Shown: one piece after another, positions 1-4,626 of the stretch
How the letters are laid out: each line of letters starts with the position of its first letter
Position numbering within the stretch: position 1 is the first letter of the stretch
Assembly (NCBI GenBank): GCA_937926875.1
Contig: CALBAX010000109.1
Coordinates: 1-8,737, forward strand
Direction of reading: 5' to 3'
Length of the DNA stretch: 8,737 bases
Source: an uncultured Desulfovibrio sp.
Lineage (GTDB): Bacteria; Desulfobacterota; Desulfovibrionia; Desulfovibrionales; Desulfovibrionaceae
The notes under the pieces: model-generated
Seen by the model: only the letters and a program-made list of their open reading frames with translations
What the model was told of the DNA's origin: nothing
Database searches by the model: none
Program-made: the position numbers and the translations under genes

Positions 1-170
1 GCAGTGGCGGGCCCACGCCTAAACGACTGCCTTACGAGCCCGTGGAGGAAGCCCGCCTTCCCCCGTGTCCGCCTTCCGTGGCCCTGCGTCCTGAAACAGC
101 GGTTATCCCCCCGTTTCCGGGAACACGAAACGCCCTGGCCTGACTGGCTTTCTGGCTGTCCAGGGGCAGG
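1..170. other. Left edge, no recognisable gene
   Basis: No recognisable gene lies here. One plus-strand frame (3-143) is open from the window edge to a TGA at 141-143, and another frame ends at a TAA at 20-22. Either could be the tail of a gene entering from the left, which would suit the candidate terminator at 171-194. The translated residues are proline-rich and match nothing I know. A third plus-strand frame stays open to 240 but runs through both the terminator and the tRNA promoter, so it is probably not coding. Confidence 0.3.
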
Positions 171-194
171 TACCGGATCTCCGGTATGTTTTTT
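171..194 (+). terminator. Candidate Rho-independent terminator
   Basis: The segment forms a TACCGG / CCGGTA stem around an ATCT loop (171-186), then TG and a run of six T (189-194). It would stop transcription entering from the left before the tRNA-Pro promoter that starts 21 bases further on. The stem is only 6 bp, or 7 with a G-T pair, so it is of moderate strength. Confidence 0.5.
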
Positions 195-214
195 CAGACG
201 GCTGATGTTTTTTG

Positions 215-243
215 TTGACATCATCAGGGAAGGCGCGTAGAAG
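215..243 (+). promoter_or_regulatory. Promoter of tRNA-Pro copy 1
   Basis: A consensus -35 box TTGACA (215-220) is followed after 17 bases by TAGAAG (238-243) as the -10 box. Transcription would begin about 6-7 bases before the mature tRNA 5' end at 257. The same TTGACA, 17-base spacer and TA-starting -10 box occur upstream of the other two tRNA-Pro copies with otherwise different sequence, which supports the call. Confidence 0.75.
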
Positions 244-256
244 ACTTTTCTTGTGT

Positions 257-333
257 CGGGATGTAGCGCAGTCTGGGAGCGCACTTGAATGGGGTTCAAG
301 GGGTCGAAGGTTCAAATCCTTTCATCCCGACCA
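257..333 (+). tRNA. tRNA-Pro(GGG), copy 1
   Basis: This is a complete cloverleaf of 77 nt with encoded CCA. The acceptor stem CGGGATG (257-263) pairs with CATCCCG (323-329). The D stem is GCGC (266-269) with GCGC (279-282). The anticodon stem CTTGA (284-288) pairs with TCAAG (296-300) around loop ATGGGGT, giving anticodon GGG at 291-293, which reads proline codon CCC. A G follows the anticodon, as is usual in tRNA-Pro. The variable loop is five bases. The T arm is GAAGG, TTCAAAT, CCTTT, then discriminator A330 and CCA at 331-333. The sequence is identical to the two minus-strand copies at 1575-1651 and 2042-2118. Confidence 0.95.
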
Positions 334-389
334 GAAAACAGAAACCCCAAGGGATCTACGGAAACGTGGATCCCTTTTCTGTTTTCTGG
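331..389 (+). terminator. Terminator of tRNA-Pro copy 1
   Basis: The inner stem AAGGGATCTACG (349-360) pairs with CGTGGATCCCTT (365-376) around a GAAA tetraloop. An outer stem of 13 perfect pairs joins 331-343 to 377-389, with ACCCC (344-348) bulged out, making 25 pairs in all. The outer stem begins with the tRNA CCA itself, so the mature 3' end is base-paired in the precursor. The descending strand is T-rich (TTTTCTGTTTTC) and would act as the U-tract once only the inner stem has formed. Confidence 0.85.
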
Positions 390-448
390 GGGCAGCCCCT
401 CTGTTGCGGCCCCTTTCAGGATCAGGGACCGCGTACCTAACAGGGCTT

Positions 449-475
449 TTGCTCTGCCAGGGATGCGATTAAGAT
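449..475 (+). promoter_or_regulatory. Weak candidate promoter for the 521-1255 gene
   Basis: TTGCTC (449-454) lies 15 bases before TAAGAT (470-475). The -10 match is good, but the spacer is short and the -35 box is imperfect. It would give a leader of about 40 nt to the start at 521. It is the best pair I find between the tRNA terminator and the gene, but it is speculative. Confidence 0.3.
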
Positions 476-520
476 GCTTGCAGCGGAAGGATGCTGTCTG
501 CCAAGCTTTCTGGAGGAACC

Positions 521-1255
521 ATGAAAATCCTGCTGATAATCGTTGCCATCATCGCTGTGGCCGTCTTCGTCTTTTTTATGGGGGGCCAAGCTCCTCTGAG
601 AGGAGCTGGCCAGCTGGCCACCTTGGATCAAATGGTCATCGTTTCCCGGGCCCGTCCCTCATGCACCTTTGCTCCAGCTGCGGACATGCAGCTGCAAAAT
701 CTGGGGAACCGGACCTTGCGCCCCAGGACACGGCATTCTGTGGATGGCGATGCCCGCATCTGGTTCGCTGTCTACGGTAACGGTAACGGTACCCTGGTAA
801 CGGCGATAGCGGATACAGAAGGGAGCTGGGAGTGGGAAGCCGCGCATCATCCGGCCTTTCCAGCTATCCGGACGCAGCAGTATGCCTACAAGGGCGAGAC
901 CCTTTATGAGAGTCTCATGCAGCTGGATAGTGACAGTGACCCATTTTGCACGGACCGGGCCGCGTGCCTTGCCTACAGGGCAAAGCTGCTGCTGAACTTC
1001 CGCAAGACCCAGATCATCATGGAATACCATGAACCGATCCCGGAAGCCCAGGCAAGGGACATCGCCTTTGACGGTGCCTCCCTCAAGGCTTTCCAGCAGC
1101 GGGCCCGCAAGGCCTGCGAGATCCTGATGACGGACAAGGCCTGGCTGGAGAGCAATATCAAGGGATTCAAAAAGCTGGATGGGGCTGACGACCGCTATTC
1201 CAGGACACGTCTCTCCCGCTGGGTCGGCGAGATGGAACGCGAGGGCCGCCCCTAG
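521..1255 (+). CDS. Hypothetical membrane-anchored protein (possibly DUF4851)
   Basis: The product has 244 residues. The start at 521 is chosen over an in-frame ATG at 491 because GGAGG (512-516) sits 4 bases upstream and the protein then begins directly with a hydrophobic segment (residues 2-20). It would be a single N-terminal membrane anchor or uncleaved signal, with a soluble domain of about 220 residues probably facing the periplasm. There is no lipobox cysteine. Cysteines lie at 48, 143, 149 and 199; the 143/149 pair could form a disulfide. The C-terminal third is charged and probably helical. It resembles from memory the uncharacterised Desulfovibrio proteins grouped as DUF4851, but I cannot confirm that. 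It stands alone between oppositely oriented tRNA-Pro genes and has its own terminator. No function can be assigned. Confidence 0.75.
   Translation: MKILLIIVAIIAVAVFVFFMGGQAPLRGAGQLATLDQMVIVSRARPSCTFAPAADMQLQNLGNRTLRPRTRHSVDGDARIWFAVYGNGNGTLVTAIADTEGSWEWEAAHHPAFPAIRTQQYAYKGETLYESLMQLDSDSDPFCTDRAACLAYRAKLLLNFRKTQIIMEYHEPIPEAQARDIAFDGASLKAFQQRARKACEILMTDKAWLESNIKGFKKLDGADDRYSRTRLSRWVGEMEREGRP
584..611 (+). repeat. Inverted repeat inside the 521-1255 gene
   Basis: GGCC (584-587), then AGCTCCTCT (589-597), G598, AGAGGAGCT (599-607) and GGCC (608-611) form a 13-pair inverted repeat with one bulged A and a minimal loop. An adjoining perfect 14-base palindrome, TGGCCAGCTGGCCA, covers 607-620 and shares one arm, so two structures compete. 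They lie just after the codons for the membrane anchor. No T-run follows on either strand, so this is not a normal terminator. Confidence 0.6.
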
Positions 1256-1509
1256 AAGGCGTCTCTTTACGGGAAAGCGGATCACCGAAAAGGCGGCCAG
1301 CCGCCCGTCCTCGTCCGTTCCATTATAGGCAGAAAGGCCGCGGAGCCTGTCTCCGTGGTCTTTTTGCCTGTGGGGATGGCGTATAGCGCAGCCGAAGCCC
1401 GATACCTGTTCCCTGCGGTCGGGGAGAGCGATGCCAAGAGGTCCCTGCCCGCGAGGTTCCCCTTGACTCTGCGAAAAGACCGGCAAAAAACGCCAGAGAG
1501 AAAAGAAAA
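1256..1509. other. Intergenic spacer, no gene
   Basis: No convincing coding frame lies here. The spacer contains the strong terminator at 1330-1366. It also contains a GC-rich hairpin, GGCGG CCAG CCGCC (1292-1305). Read on the minus strand, that hairpin is followed by TTTT and could be a weak second stop for leftward transcripts from tRNA copy 2. Nothing recognisable is seen between 1367 and 1509. Confidence 0.5.
1330..1366 (+). terminator. Terminator after the 521-1255 gene
   Basis: Bases 1330-1345 pair with 1351-1366 around the loop CCTGT, giving 16 consecutive pairs including three G-T. The GC-rich core, CCGCGGAG / CTCCGTGG, is followed by TCTTTTT (1359-1365). It lies about 75 bases after the stop codon at 1255. 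The left arm contains AGAAAG, so the hairpin could also work weakly on the minus strand. Confidence 0.75.
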
Positions 1510-1518
1510 GGCAGATCC

Positions 1519-1577
1519 CCCAAAAACAGAAAAGGGATCCACGTTTCCGTAGATCCCTTGGGGTTTCTGTTTTCTGG
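1519..1577 (-). terminator. Terminator of tRNA-Pro copy 2
   Basis: It carries the same 12-bp inner stem and GAAA loop as copy 1. The distal strand differs: it reads CTGTTTTTGG instead of CTGTTTTCTGG. This puts a G-T pair and an A-G mismatch near the base of the outer stem and gives a cleaner run of five T. The pairing that involves the tRNA CCA is therefore weaker than in copy 1. Confidence 0.8.
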
Positions 1578-1651
1578 TCGGGATGAAAGGATTTGAACCT
1601 TCGACCCCTTGAACCCCATTCAAGTGCGCTCCCAGACTGCGCTACATCCCG
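1575..1651 (-). tRNA. tRNA-Pro(GGG), copy 2
   Basis: It is identical over all 77 bases to copy 1, read on the minus strand. The 5' end is at 1651, the acceptor stem is CGGGATG with CATCCCG, the anticodon is GGG and CCA is encoded at 1577-1575. It has its own promoter (1663-1691) and terminator (1519-1577). Confidence 0.95.
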
Positions 1652-1985
1652 ACGCGGAGATGTAGATAGACGAAGACAGATGCCTTGTCAACAAAAACAT
1701 CATATTTTTTTCAGAATGAGTATATCCGGGCTTCTGTGCAAAACATGGCAAGCGCCGCCCGGCAGACAGGAGCCCTGTCACGAGCCCACGACATGCCAAC
1801 AGCTATGGCACGGCGGATGGAGGCATATGTCGCCAACCGGTATCTCCGGACAAGAGATCGCAGCGCCTGCATACCGGCAGTATTGCCGACAGCCAGTTTG
1901 CCCCCTGTGGAAATAAAGCACGAGTGCCTGCCGCATCATCCAGAGCCTCAAGAAGAAGACAGCACCAGATCCCAAGGGCAGATCC
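1652..1985. other. Spacer between tRNA copies 2 and 3, no gene
   Basis: The first 40 bases hold the copy 2 promoter and the last few lie within the copy 3 repeat. Between about 1700 and 1975 I see no gene. A plus-strand frame (1685-2053) would start at a TTG inside the tRNA promoter and end inside the tRNA terminator, has no ribosome binding site and resembles nothing. A small CGGCA GTAT TGCCG hairpin lies at 1875-1888. Confidence 0.5.
1663..1691 (-). promoter_or_regulatory. Promoter of tRNA-Pro copy 2
   Basis: On the minus strand, TTGACA (1691-1686) is followed after 17 bases by TATCTA (1668-1663). The -10 box ends 11 bases before the tRNA 5' end at 1651. An AT-rich stretch just upstream (about 1692-1715) could act as an UP element. 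Confidence 0.8.
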
Positions 1986-2044
1986 CCCAAAAACAGAAAA
2001 GGGATCCACGTTTCCGTAGATCCCTTGGGGTTTCTGTTTTCTGG
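1986..2044 (-). terminator. Terminator of tRNA-Pro copy 3
   Basis: It is identical to the copy 2 terminator: a 12-bp inner stem with GAAA loop, the distal T-rich strand ending TTTTTGGGGG, and one mismatch plus one G-T pair at the outer stem base. Confidence 0.8.
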
Positions 2045-2118
2045 TCGGGATGAAAGGATTTGAACCTTCGACCCCTTGAACCCCATTCAAGTGCGCTCCC
2101 AGACTGCGCTACATCCCG
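2042..2118 (-). tRNA. tRNA-Pro(GGG), copy 3
   Basis: It is identical over 77 bases to the other two copies and lies on the minus strand, with its 5' end at 2118 and encoded CCA at 2044-2042. It is in the same orientation as copy 2 and 467 bases from it. Its own promoter lies at 2131-2159, so copies 2 and 3 are separate transcription units rather than one operon. Confidence 0.95.
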
Positions 2119-2130
2119 ACGTGAGAAAGA

Positions 2131-2159
2131 GAAGTACGCCCGACCCGCCTCTTTGTCAA
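2131..2159 (-). promoter_or_regulatory. Promoter of tRNA-Pro copy 3
   Basis: On the minus strand, TTGACA (2159-2154) is followed after 17 bases by TACTTC (2136-2131). The -10 box ends 12 bases before the tRNA 5' end at 2118. A/T-rich sequence directly upstream (2160-2200) resembles an UP element. It fires away from the exporter gene, so 2160-2390 is a divergent control region. Confidence 0.75.
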
Positions 2160-2393
2160 TCAAAAATTCTTTTGAGAAAAAAAATTTTGGCTTTTGTGAA
2201 AGTTCAGGGCGATTTTTGTCGCTTTCGTTACATTGTGAAGCATTTCCCATCCTTTATAGACATCCAGACACATAGCCAACCTATTGATTTAAATTTATTT
2301 TTAGAGCTGATCTTGTCCGATATTTTCCCACGTCGCTTGTTTTTTTCTTCTCTTGCCAGAATATTTTTCATAAAAACCAAGCATTCACCTGCA
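2160..2393. other. AT-rich divergent intergenic region
   Basis: This region is much richer in A and T than the genes around it and contains long A and T runs. No gene is recognisable. It separates the leftward tRNA-Pro copy 3 from the rightward exporter gene. A weak hairpin, GCGA TTTTTG TCGC, lies near 2211-2224. Confidence 0.45.
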
Positions 2394-2421
2394 TTGACAA
2401 AAAATTTTTCCTGTGTAGAAG
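2394..2421 (+). promoter_or_regulatory. Candidate promoter of the exporter operon
   Basis: A perfect TTGACA (2394-2399) is followed after 16 bases by TAGAAG (2416-2421), the same -10 hexamer as at tRNA copy 1. It would give a leader of roughly 138 nt before the start at 2566. That leader would contain the paired TGTCAC sites and the hairpin described separately. Confidence 0.55.
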
Positions 2422-2484
2422 ACAGATGGCCGTGCAGCCTGGGGGGTCAGGATGCCGGCTGGATATTCCGGTTTTCCCTACTTG

Positions 2485-2512
2485 TGTCACATTTTATTTC
2501 ATAGTATGTCAC
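2485..2512 (+). promoter_or_regulatory. Paired TGTCACA direct repeats, candidate operator
   Basis: TGTCACA occurs at 2485-2491 and again at 2507-2513, exactly 22 bases apart, or about two helical turns. The spacer is very AT-rich. The half-sites recall the TCACA half of CRP/FNR-family sites, but the arrangement is direct rather than inverted. No regulator gene lies in this window. This is a candidate only. Confidence 0.35.
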
Positions 2513-2531
2513 ACGGAAGGGATTTTTTCAC

Positions 2532-2559
2532 CAGGTTGAGAAAACCTGTAATCAGGAGG
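2532..2559 (+). promoter_or_regulatory. 5' UTR hairpin and strong RBS of the exporter gene
   Basis: CAGGTT (2532-2537) pairs with AACCTG (2543-2548) around the loop GAGAA. Five bases later comes a full Shine-Dalgarno AGGAGG (2554-2559), 6 bases before the ATG at 2566. This ribosome binding site decides the start: the same frame is open back to 2452, but no comparable site lies there. The hairpin may stabilise the message or modulate ribosome access. Confidence 0.55.
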
Positions 2560-2565
2560 TTGGAT

Positions 2566-4005
2566 ATGACAACCAAATCAGCCTTTAATGAAGACAAAGT
2601 AGCCCTGCTGCTTGGCTGCATTATCTTCATCTTGGGCCTTGGCAAGTTCGCTGGACTGGATCTCCTTGGCTGGGTGGTGAAAATCGGCATGTGGGTCAAT
2701 AGCCCCGTCGATGCTTGGAAGCCCGCTACCAAGGGCATGATGGCCGGCTGGCAGTCCCTGCTGGCTACCTATGTGTTCGTGACCGCGCTGCTGGCTGTCG
2801 GCGTCAAACTGATGAAGGGGAATGTGGGCCGCTTCGTGGGCTCCTTCACCGTGATCTTTTTCATCGCCATTGCCTGCTACACCGCTGGCGCCAACGCCTA
2901 CATCGCTGCTAACCCCACTCAGCTGGCCAAGCAGGGTATCCCGTGGGCTCTGGGCCTGAGCACCGAAGCCGGTCTGATCGCCGCTCTGGTCGTGGGCATC
3001 CTGATCAGTAACTTTGCCCCCAGCGTTGCTGACTCCCTGCGCGATGCGTGCCGCCCCGAACTGTTCGTTAAGATCGCCATCGTGGTTCTGGGTGCCGAAC
3101 TGGGCGTGAAGGCCGCTGATGCCGCCGGTTTTGCCGGTCACATCATCTTCCGAGGCCTGTGCGCCATTGTTGAAGCTTACCTGCTGTACTGGGCCGTTGT
3201 TTACTATGTTGCCCGTAAGTACTTCAAGTTCAACAAAGAATGGGCTGCTCCTCTGGCCTCCGGTATCTCCATCTGCGGTGTGTCCGCCGCTATCGCCACT
3301 GGTGGCGCCATCCGCGCCCGGCCGGTGGTTCCGATCATGGTTTCTTCCCTGGTCGTTGTGTTCACCTGCATTGAAATGCTGATCCTGCCCTTCATCGCTC
3401 AGACCTTCCTGTACACCGAGCCCATGGTGGCCGGCGGCTGGATGGGCCTGGCCGTGAAGTCCGACGGTGGTGCTATCGCTTCCGGTGCCATCACCGAATC
3501 CCTGATCCTGGCCAAGATGGCCGGTCTGGGCACTGAATGGGAACCCGGCTGGATCGTGATGGTGACCACCACCGTCAAGATCTTCATCGACATGTTCATC
3601 GGTATCTGGGCTCTGGTCCTGGCCTACATCTGGACGGCCAAGTTCGACAAGACCCGCGGCGACCGCACCATGACCTGGGGCGACGTCATGGATCGCTTCC
3701 CCCGCTTCGTGCTGGGTTACCTGGGTACCTTCCTGGTCCTGCTCATCGTCTGCCTGAGCACGCCTGAACTGCACAAGGTCGGCAAGGCCATGTCCGGCGC
3801 CATGAACGGCTTCCGCGTCATCTTCTTCCTGATGACCTTCTTCAGCATCGGTATGGTTTCCAACTTCCGCAAGCTGATGGAAGAAGGCATCGGCCGCCTG
3901 GCCATCGTGTACATCGTCTGCCTGTTCGGCTTCATCATCTGGGTCGGTCTGTTCATTTCCTACGCCTTCTTCCATGGCATGACCCCGCCGGTGGTTGGCG
4001 CCTAG
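2566..4005 (+). CDS. Putative sulfate exporter family transporter (YeiH/PSE, PF03601), long form
   Basis: This is an inner-membrane transporter of 479 residues. The family signature is clear at 232-249, SGISICGVSAAIATGGAI; YeiH-type proteins have the very similar GxSICGxSAAIA. It is preceded by LRDACRPELFVKIAIVVLGAELG (158-180, split by function: a polar turn then a membrane segment) and followed by a second conserved loop, KSDGGAIASGAITESL (298-313). About eleven to thirteen hydrophobic segments can be counted, for example near 13-30, 66-84, 92-112, 134-152, 168-184, 258-280, 331-356, 380-397, 416-431 and 445-467. Usual family length is about 340-350; the extra length comes from added segments, chiefly at the N-terminus. 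In a sulfate reducer the substrate could be sulfate, sulfite or an organosulfonate, but the family name rests on prediction and the direction of transport is unproven. Codons are strongly biased (CTG, GCT, ATC, GGT), suggesting high expression. The 54-residue gene follows 14 bases later. Confidence 0.85.
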   Translation: MTTKSAFNEDKVALLLGCIIFILGLGKFAGLDLLGWVVKIGMWVNSPVDAWKPATKGMMAGWQSLLATYVFVTALLAVGVKLMKGNVGRFVGSFTVIFFIAIACYTAGANAYIAANPTQLAKQGIPWALGLSTEAGLIAALVVGILISNFAPSVADSLRDACRPELFVKIAIVVLGAELGVKAADAAGFAGHIIFRGLCAIVEAYLLYWAVVYYVARKYFKFNKEWAAPLASGISICGVSAAIATGGAIRARPVVPIMVSSLVVVFTCIEMLILPFIAQTFLYTEPMVAGGWMGLAVKSDGGAIASGAITESLILAKMAGLGTEWEPGWIVMVTTTVKIFIDMFIGIWALVLAYIWTAKFDKTRGDRTMTWGDVMDRFPRFVLGYLGTFLVLLIVCLSTPELHKVGKAMSGAMNGFRVIFFLMTFFSIGMVSNFRKLMEEGIGRLAIVYIVCLFGFIIWVGLFISYAFFHGMTPPVVGA

Positions 4006-4019
4006 TTTAAAGGAGAACA

Positions 4020-4184
4020 ATGATGGAAGACAAAGAAGTCAAATTCCACGAAGAAGTCCAGAAGATGGAATACGAGCCCCTGGATGAGACGGAAATGAAG
4101 CTCATCCACTGGAGCTGGGGCCTGGGCGTGGGCCTGCTGGTGGTTCTGTTCCTCATCAGCAAGTTCGTGATGACCACCCACTAG
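4020..4184 (+). CDS. Small single-span membrane protein beside the exporter
   Basis: The product has 54 residues. ATG ATG occurs at 4020 and 4023, and AAAGGAGA just upstream is a good ribosome binding site; 4020 is used here, and starting at 4023 would drop one Met. The N-terminal half is highly charged and probably an amphipathic helix (residues 3-27, rich in Glu and Lys). One membrane segment follows at about 29-47, starting HWSWGLGVG, then a short tail ending in His. With more Lys/Glu before the span and one Lys after it, the topology is uncertain. It begins 14 bases after the exporter stop codon and ends before a strong hairpin, so the two are almost certainly co-transcribed. I infer an accessory or stabilising subunit of the transporter. 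I do not recognise a named family. Confidence 0.8.
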   Translation: MMEDKEVKFHEEVQKMEYEPLDETEMKLIHWSWGLGVGLLVVLFLISKFVMTTH

Positions 4185-4214
4185 ACCTCGGGCTGCTAAA
4201 CACGTCATAAGGAT

Positions 4215-4244
4215 GCCGGGAAGGGCCTGCGCCCTTCCCGGCTC
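4215..4244 (+). terminator. 12-bp hairpin after the exporter operon
   Basis: GCCGGGAAGGGC (4215-4226) pairs perfectly with GCCCTTCCCGGC (4231-4242) around CTGC. Only TCTT follows, so release may be incomplete. The hairpin may instead protect the upstream message or lower expression of the next gene, whose ribosome binding site (AAAGGA, 4253-4258) is just 11 bases away. Confidence 0.65.
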
Positions 4245-4265
4245 TTGCGTACAAAGGACATTATC

Positions 4266-4505
4266 ATGCCGCGTTATCATCTGCGTTACCTTAAGGGCCC
4301 CAACTATACCCTGAACCTGGAGTATGACGGCATCGTGGAAGCATCTTCCTTTGAGGAAGCCCTGCGCCCCCATACCGACTGGCCCATTACGGAAAGCTAC
4401 GACCATGCCACGGCCACGGCCTGGAACCCCGGTACCTGCATGTATTATCAGGAAATGTGGGAAGCTGCCCTGCTTCCCGATGCTGACAAGGGGCAGCAAA
4501 GCTAG
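4266..4505 (+). CDS. Hypothetical small protein, 79 residues
   Basis: The start is the ATG at 4266, with AAAGGA (4253-4258) 7 bases upstream; a TTG at 4245 in the same frame is less likely because it overlaps the hairpin tail. The product has 79 residues and appears soluble, with no membrane segment or signal. It is rich in aromatic residues: PRYHLRYLKGPNY near the start, several further Tyr and Trp, and MYYQEMWEAA at 62-71. It has one Cys (residue 60). I recognise no domain. It sits alone between the exporter hairpin and rhtA, all on the plus strand. Read-through from the exporter is possible, and no separate promoter is evident. Confidence 0.65.
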   Translation: MPRYHLRYLKGPNYTLNLEYDGIVEASSFEEALRPHTDWPITESYDHATATAWNPGTCMYYQEMWEAALLPDADKGQQS

Positions 4506-4528
4506 CGCCGCACGGAGCTGACGCCTGC

Positions 4529-4556
4529 AGGGGGAGGACTGCCAAGGACTCCCCTT
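4529..4556 (+). terminator. Weak candidate terminator after the 79-residue gene
   Basis: AGGGGGA pairs with TCCCCTT across an 11-14 base loop, giving seven pairs with one G-T. No T-run follows directly. A second small hairpin (AAGGA / TCCTT, about 4562-4577) leads into the pyrimidine-rich stretch CCCCTCTTTTCC. Either may partially stop transcription before rhtA. Confidence 0.3.
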
Positions 4557-4626
4557 GCGGTGAAGGAACAGGCTCCTTTCCCCTCTTTTCCTCATCTGCC
4601 ACAGGGCTGCCGGACAGCTTGCTTCC

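Larger units (their letters stand above)
1510..1654 (-). repeat. tRNA-Pro/terminator repeat, unit 2
   Basis: This 145-base block is identical by eye to 1977-2121 in the same orientation. Inverted, 131 bases of it match 255-385 exactly. It contains the tRNA and its terminator but not the promoter. Flanking sequence diverges at once on both sides. Confidence 0.85.
1977..2121 (-). repeat. tRNA-Pro/terminator repeat, unit 3
   Basis: This is a direct repeat of 1510-1654 at an offset of 467 bases, identical over 145 bases. It is inverted relative to the plus-strand unit at 255-385. The identical part ends three bases upstream of the mature tRNA 5' end, leaving promoter sequence outside the repeat. 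Confidence 0.85.

Noticed and set aside
103..315. Repeated short frames starting with the same NLRPLEPHSS-type peptide (also near 1593 and 2060)
   Set aside because: They are translations of the tRNA-Pro genes on the opposite strand and not proteins. The related frames running through tRNA and terminator on the other strand are rejected for the same reason.
331..389. CRISPR or retron-like repeat structure
   Set aside because: The repeats are explained by tRNA terminators. There is no regular spacing, no spacers and no reverse transcriptase or Cas gene.
289..780. Plus-strand frame through tRNA copy 1 into the 521-1255 gene
   Set aside because: It starts inside the tRNA, crosses its terminator and overlaps a better-supported gene in another frame.
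659..1486. 275-residue minus-strand frame
   Set aside because: It is antisense to the 521-1255 gene, which has a clear ribosome binding site and membrane anchor. The frame has no recognisable domain and crosses the 1330-1366 terminator.
1685..2053. Possible small gene between tRNA copies 2 and 3
   Set aside because: It has a TTG start within the tRNA promoter, no ribosome binding site, an end inside the tRNA terminator, and an unremarkable sequence.
257..2121. tRNA cluster as an att site of an integrated phage or genomic island
   Set aside because: There is no integrase, recombinase or phage gene in the window. The repeats are whole tRNA genes with their own promoters rather than short 3'-end fragments.
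2578..4020. 480-residue minus-strand frame
   Set aside because: It is a mirror of the exporter gene. Its composition (very rich in His, Asp, Gly and Gln) is typical of the antisense of a membrane protein in GC-rich DNA.
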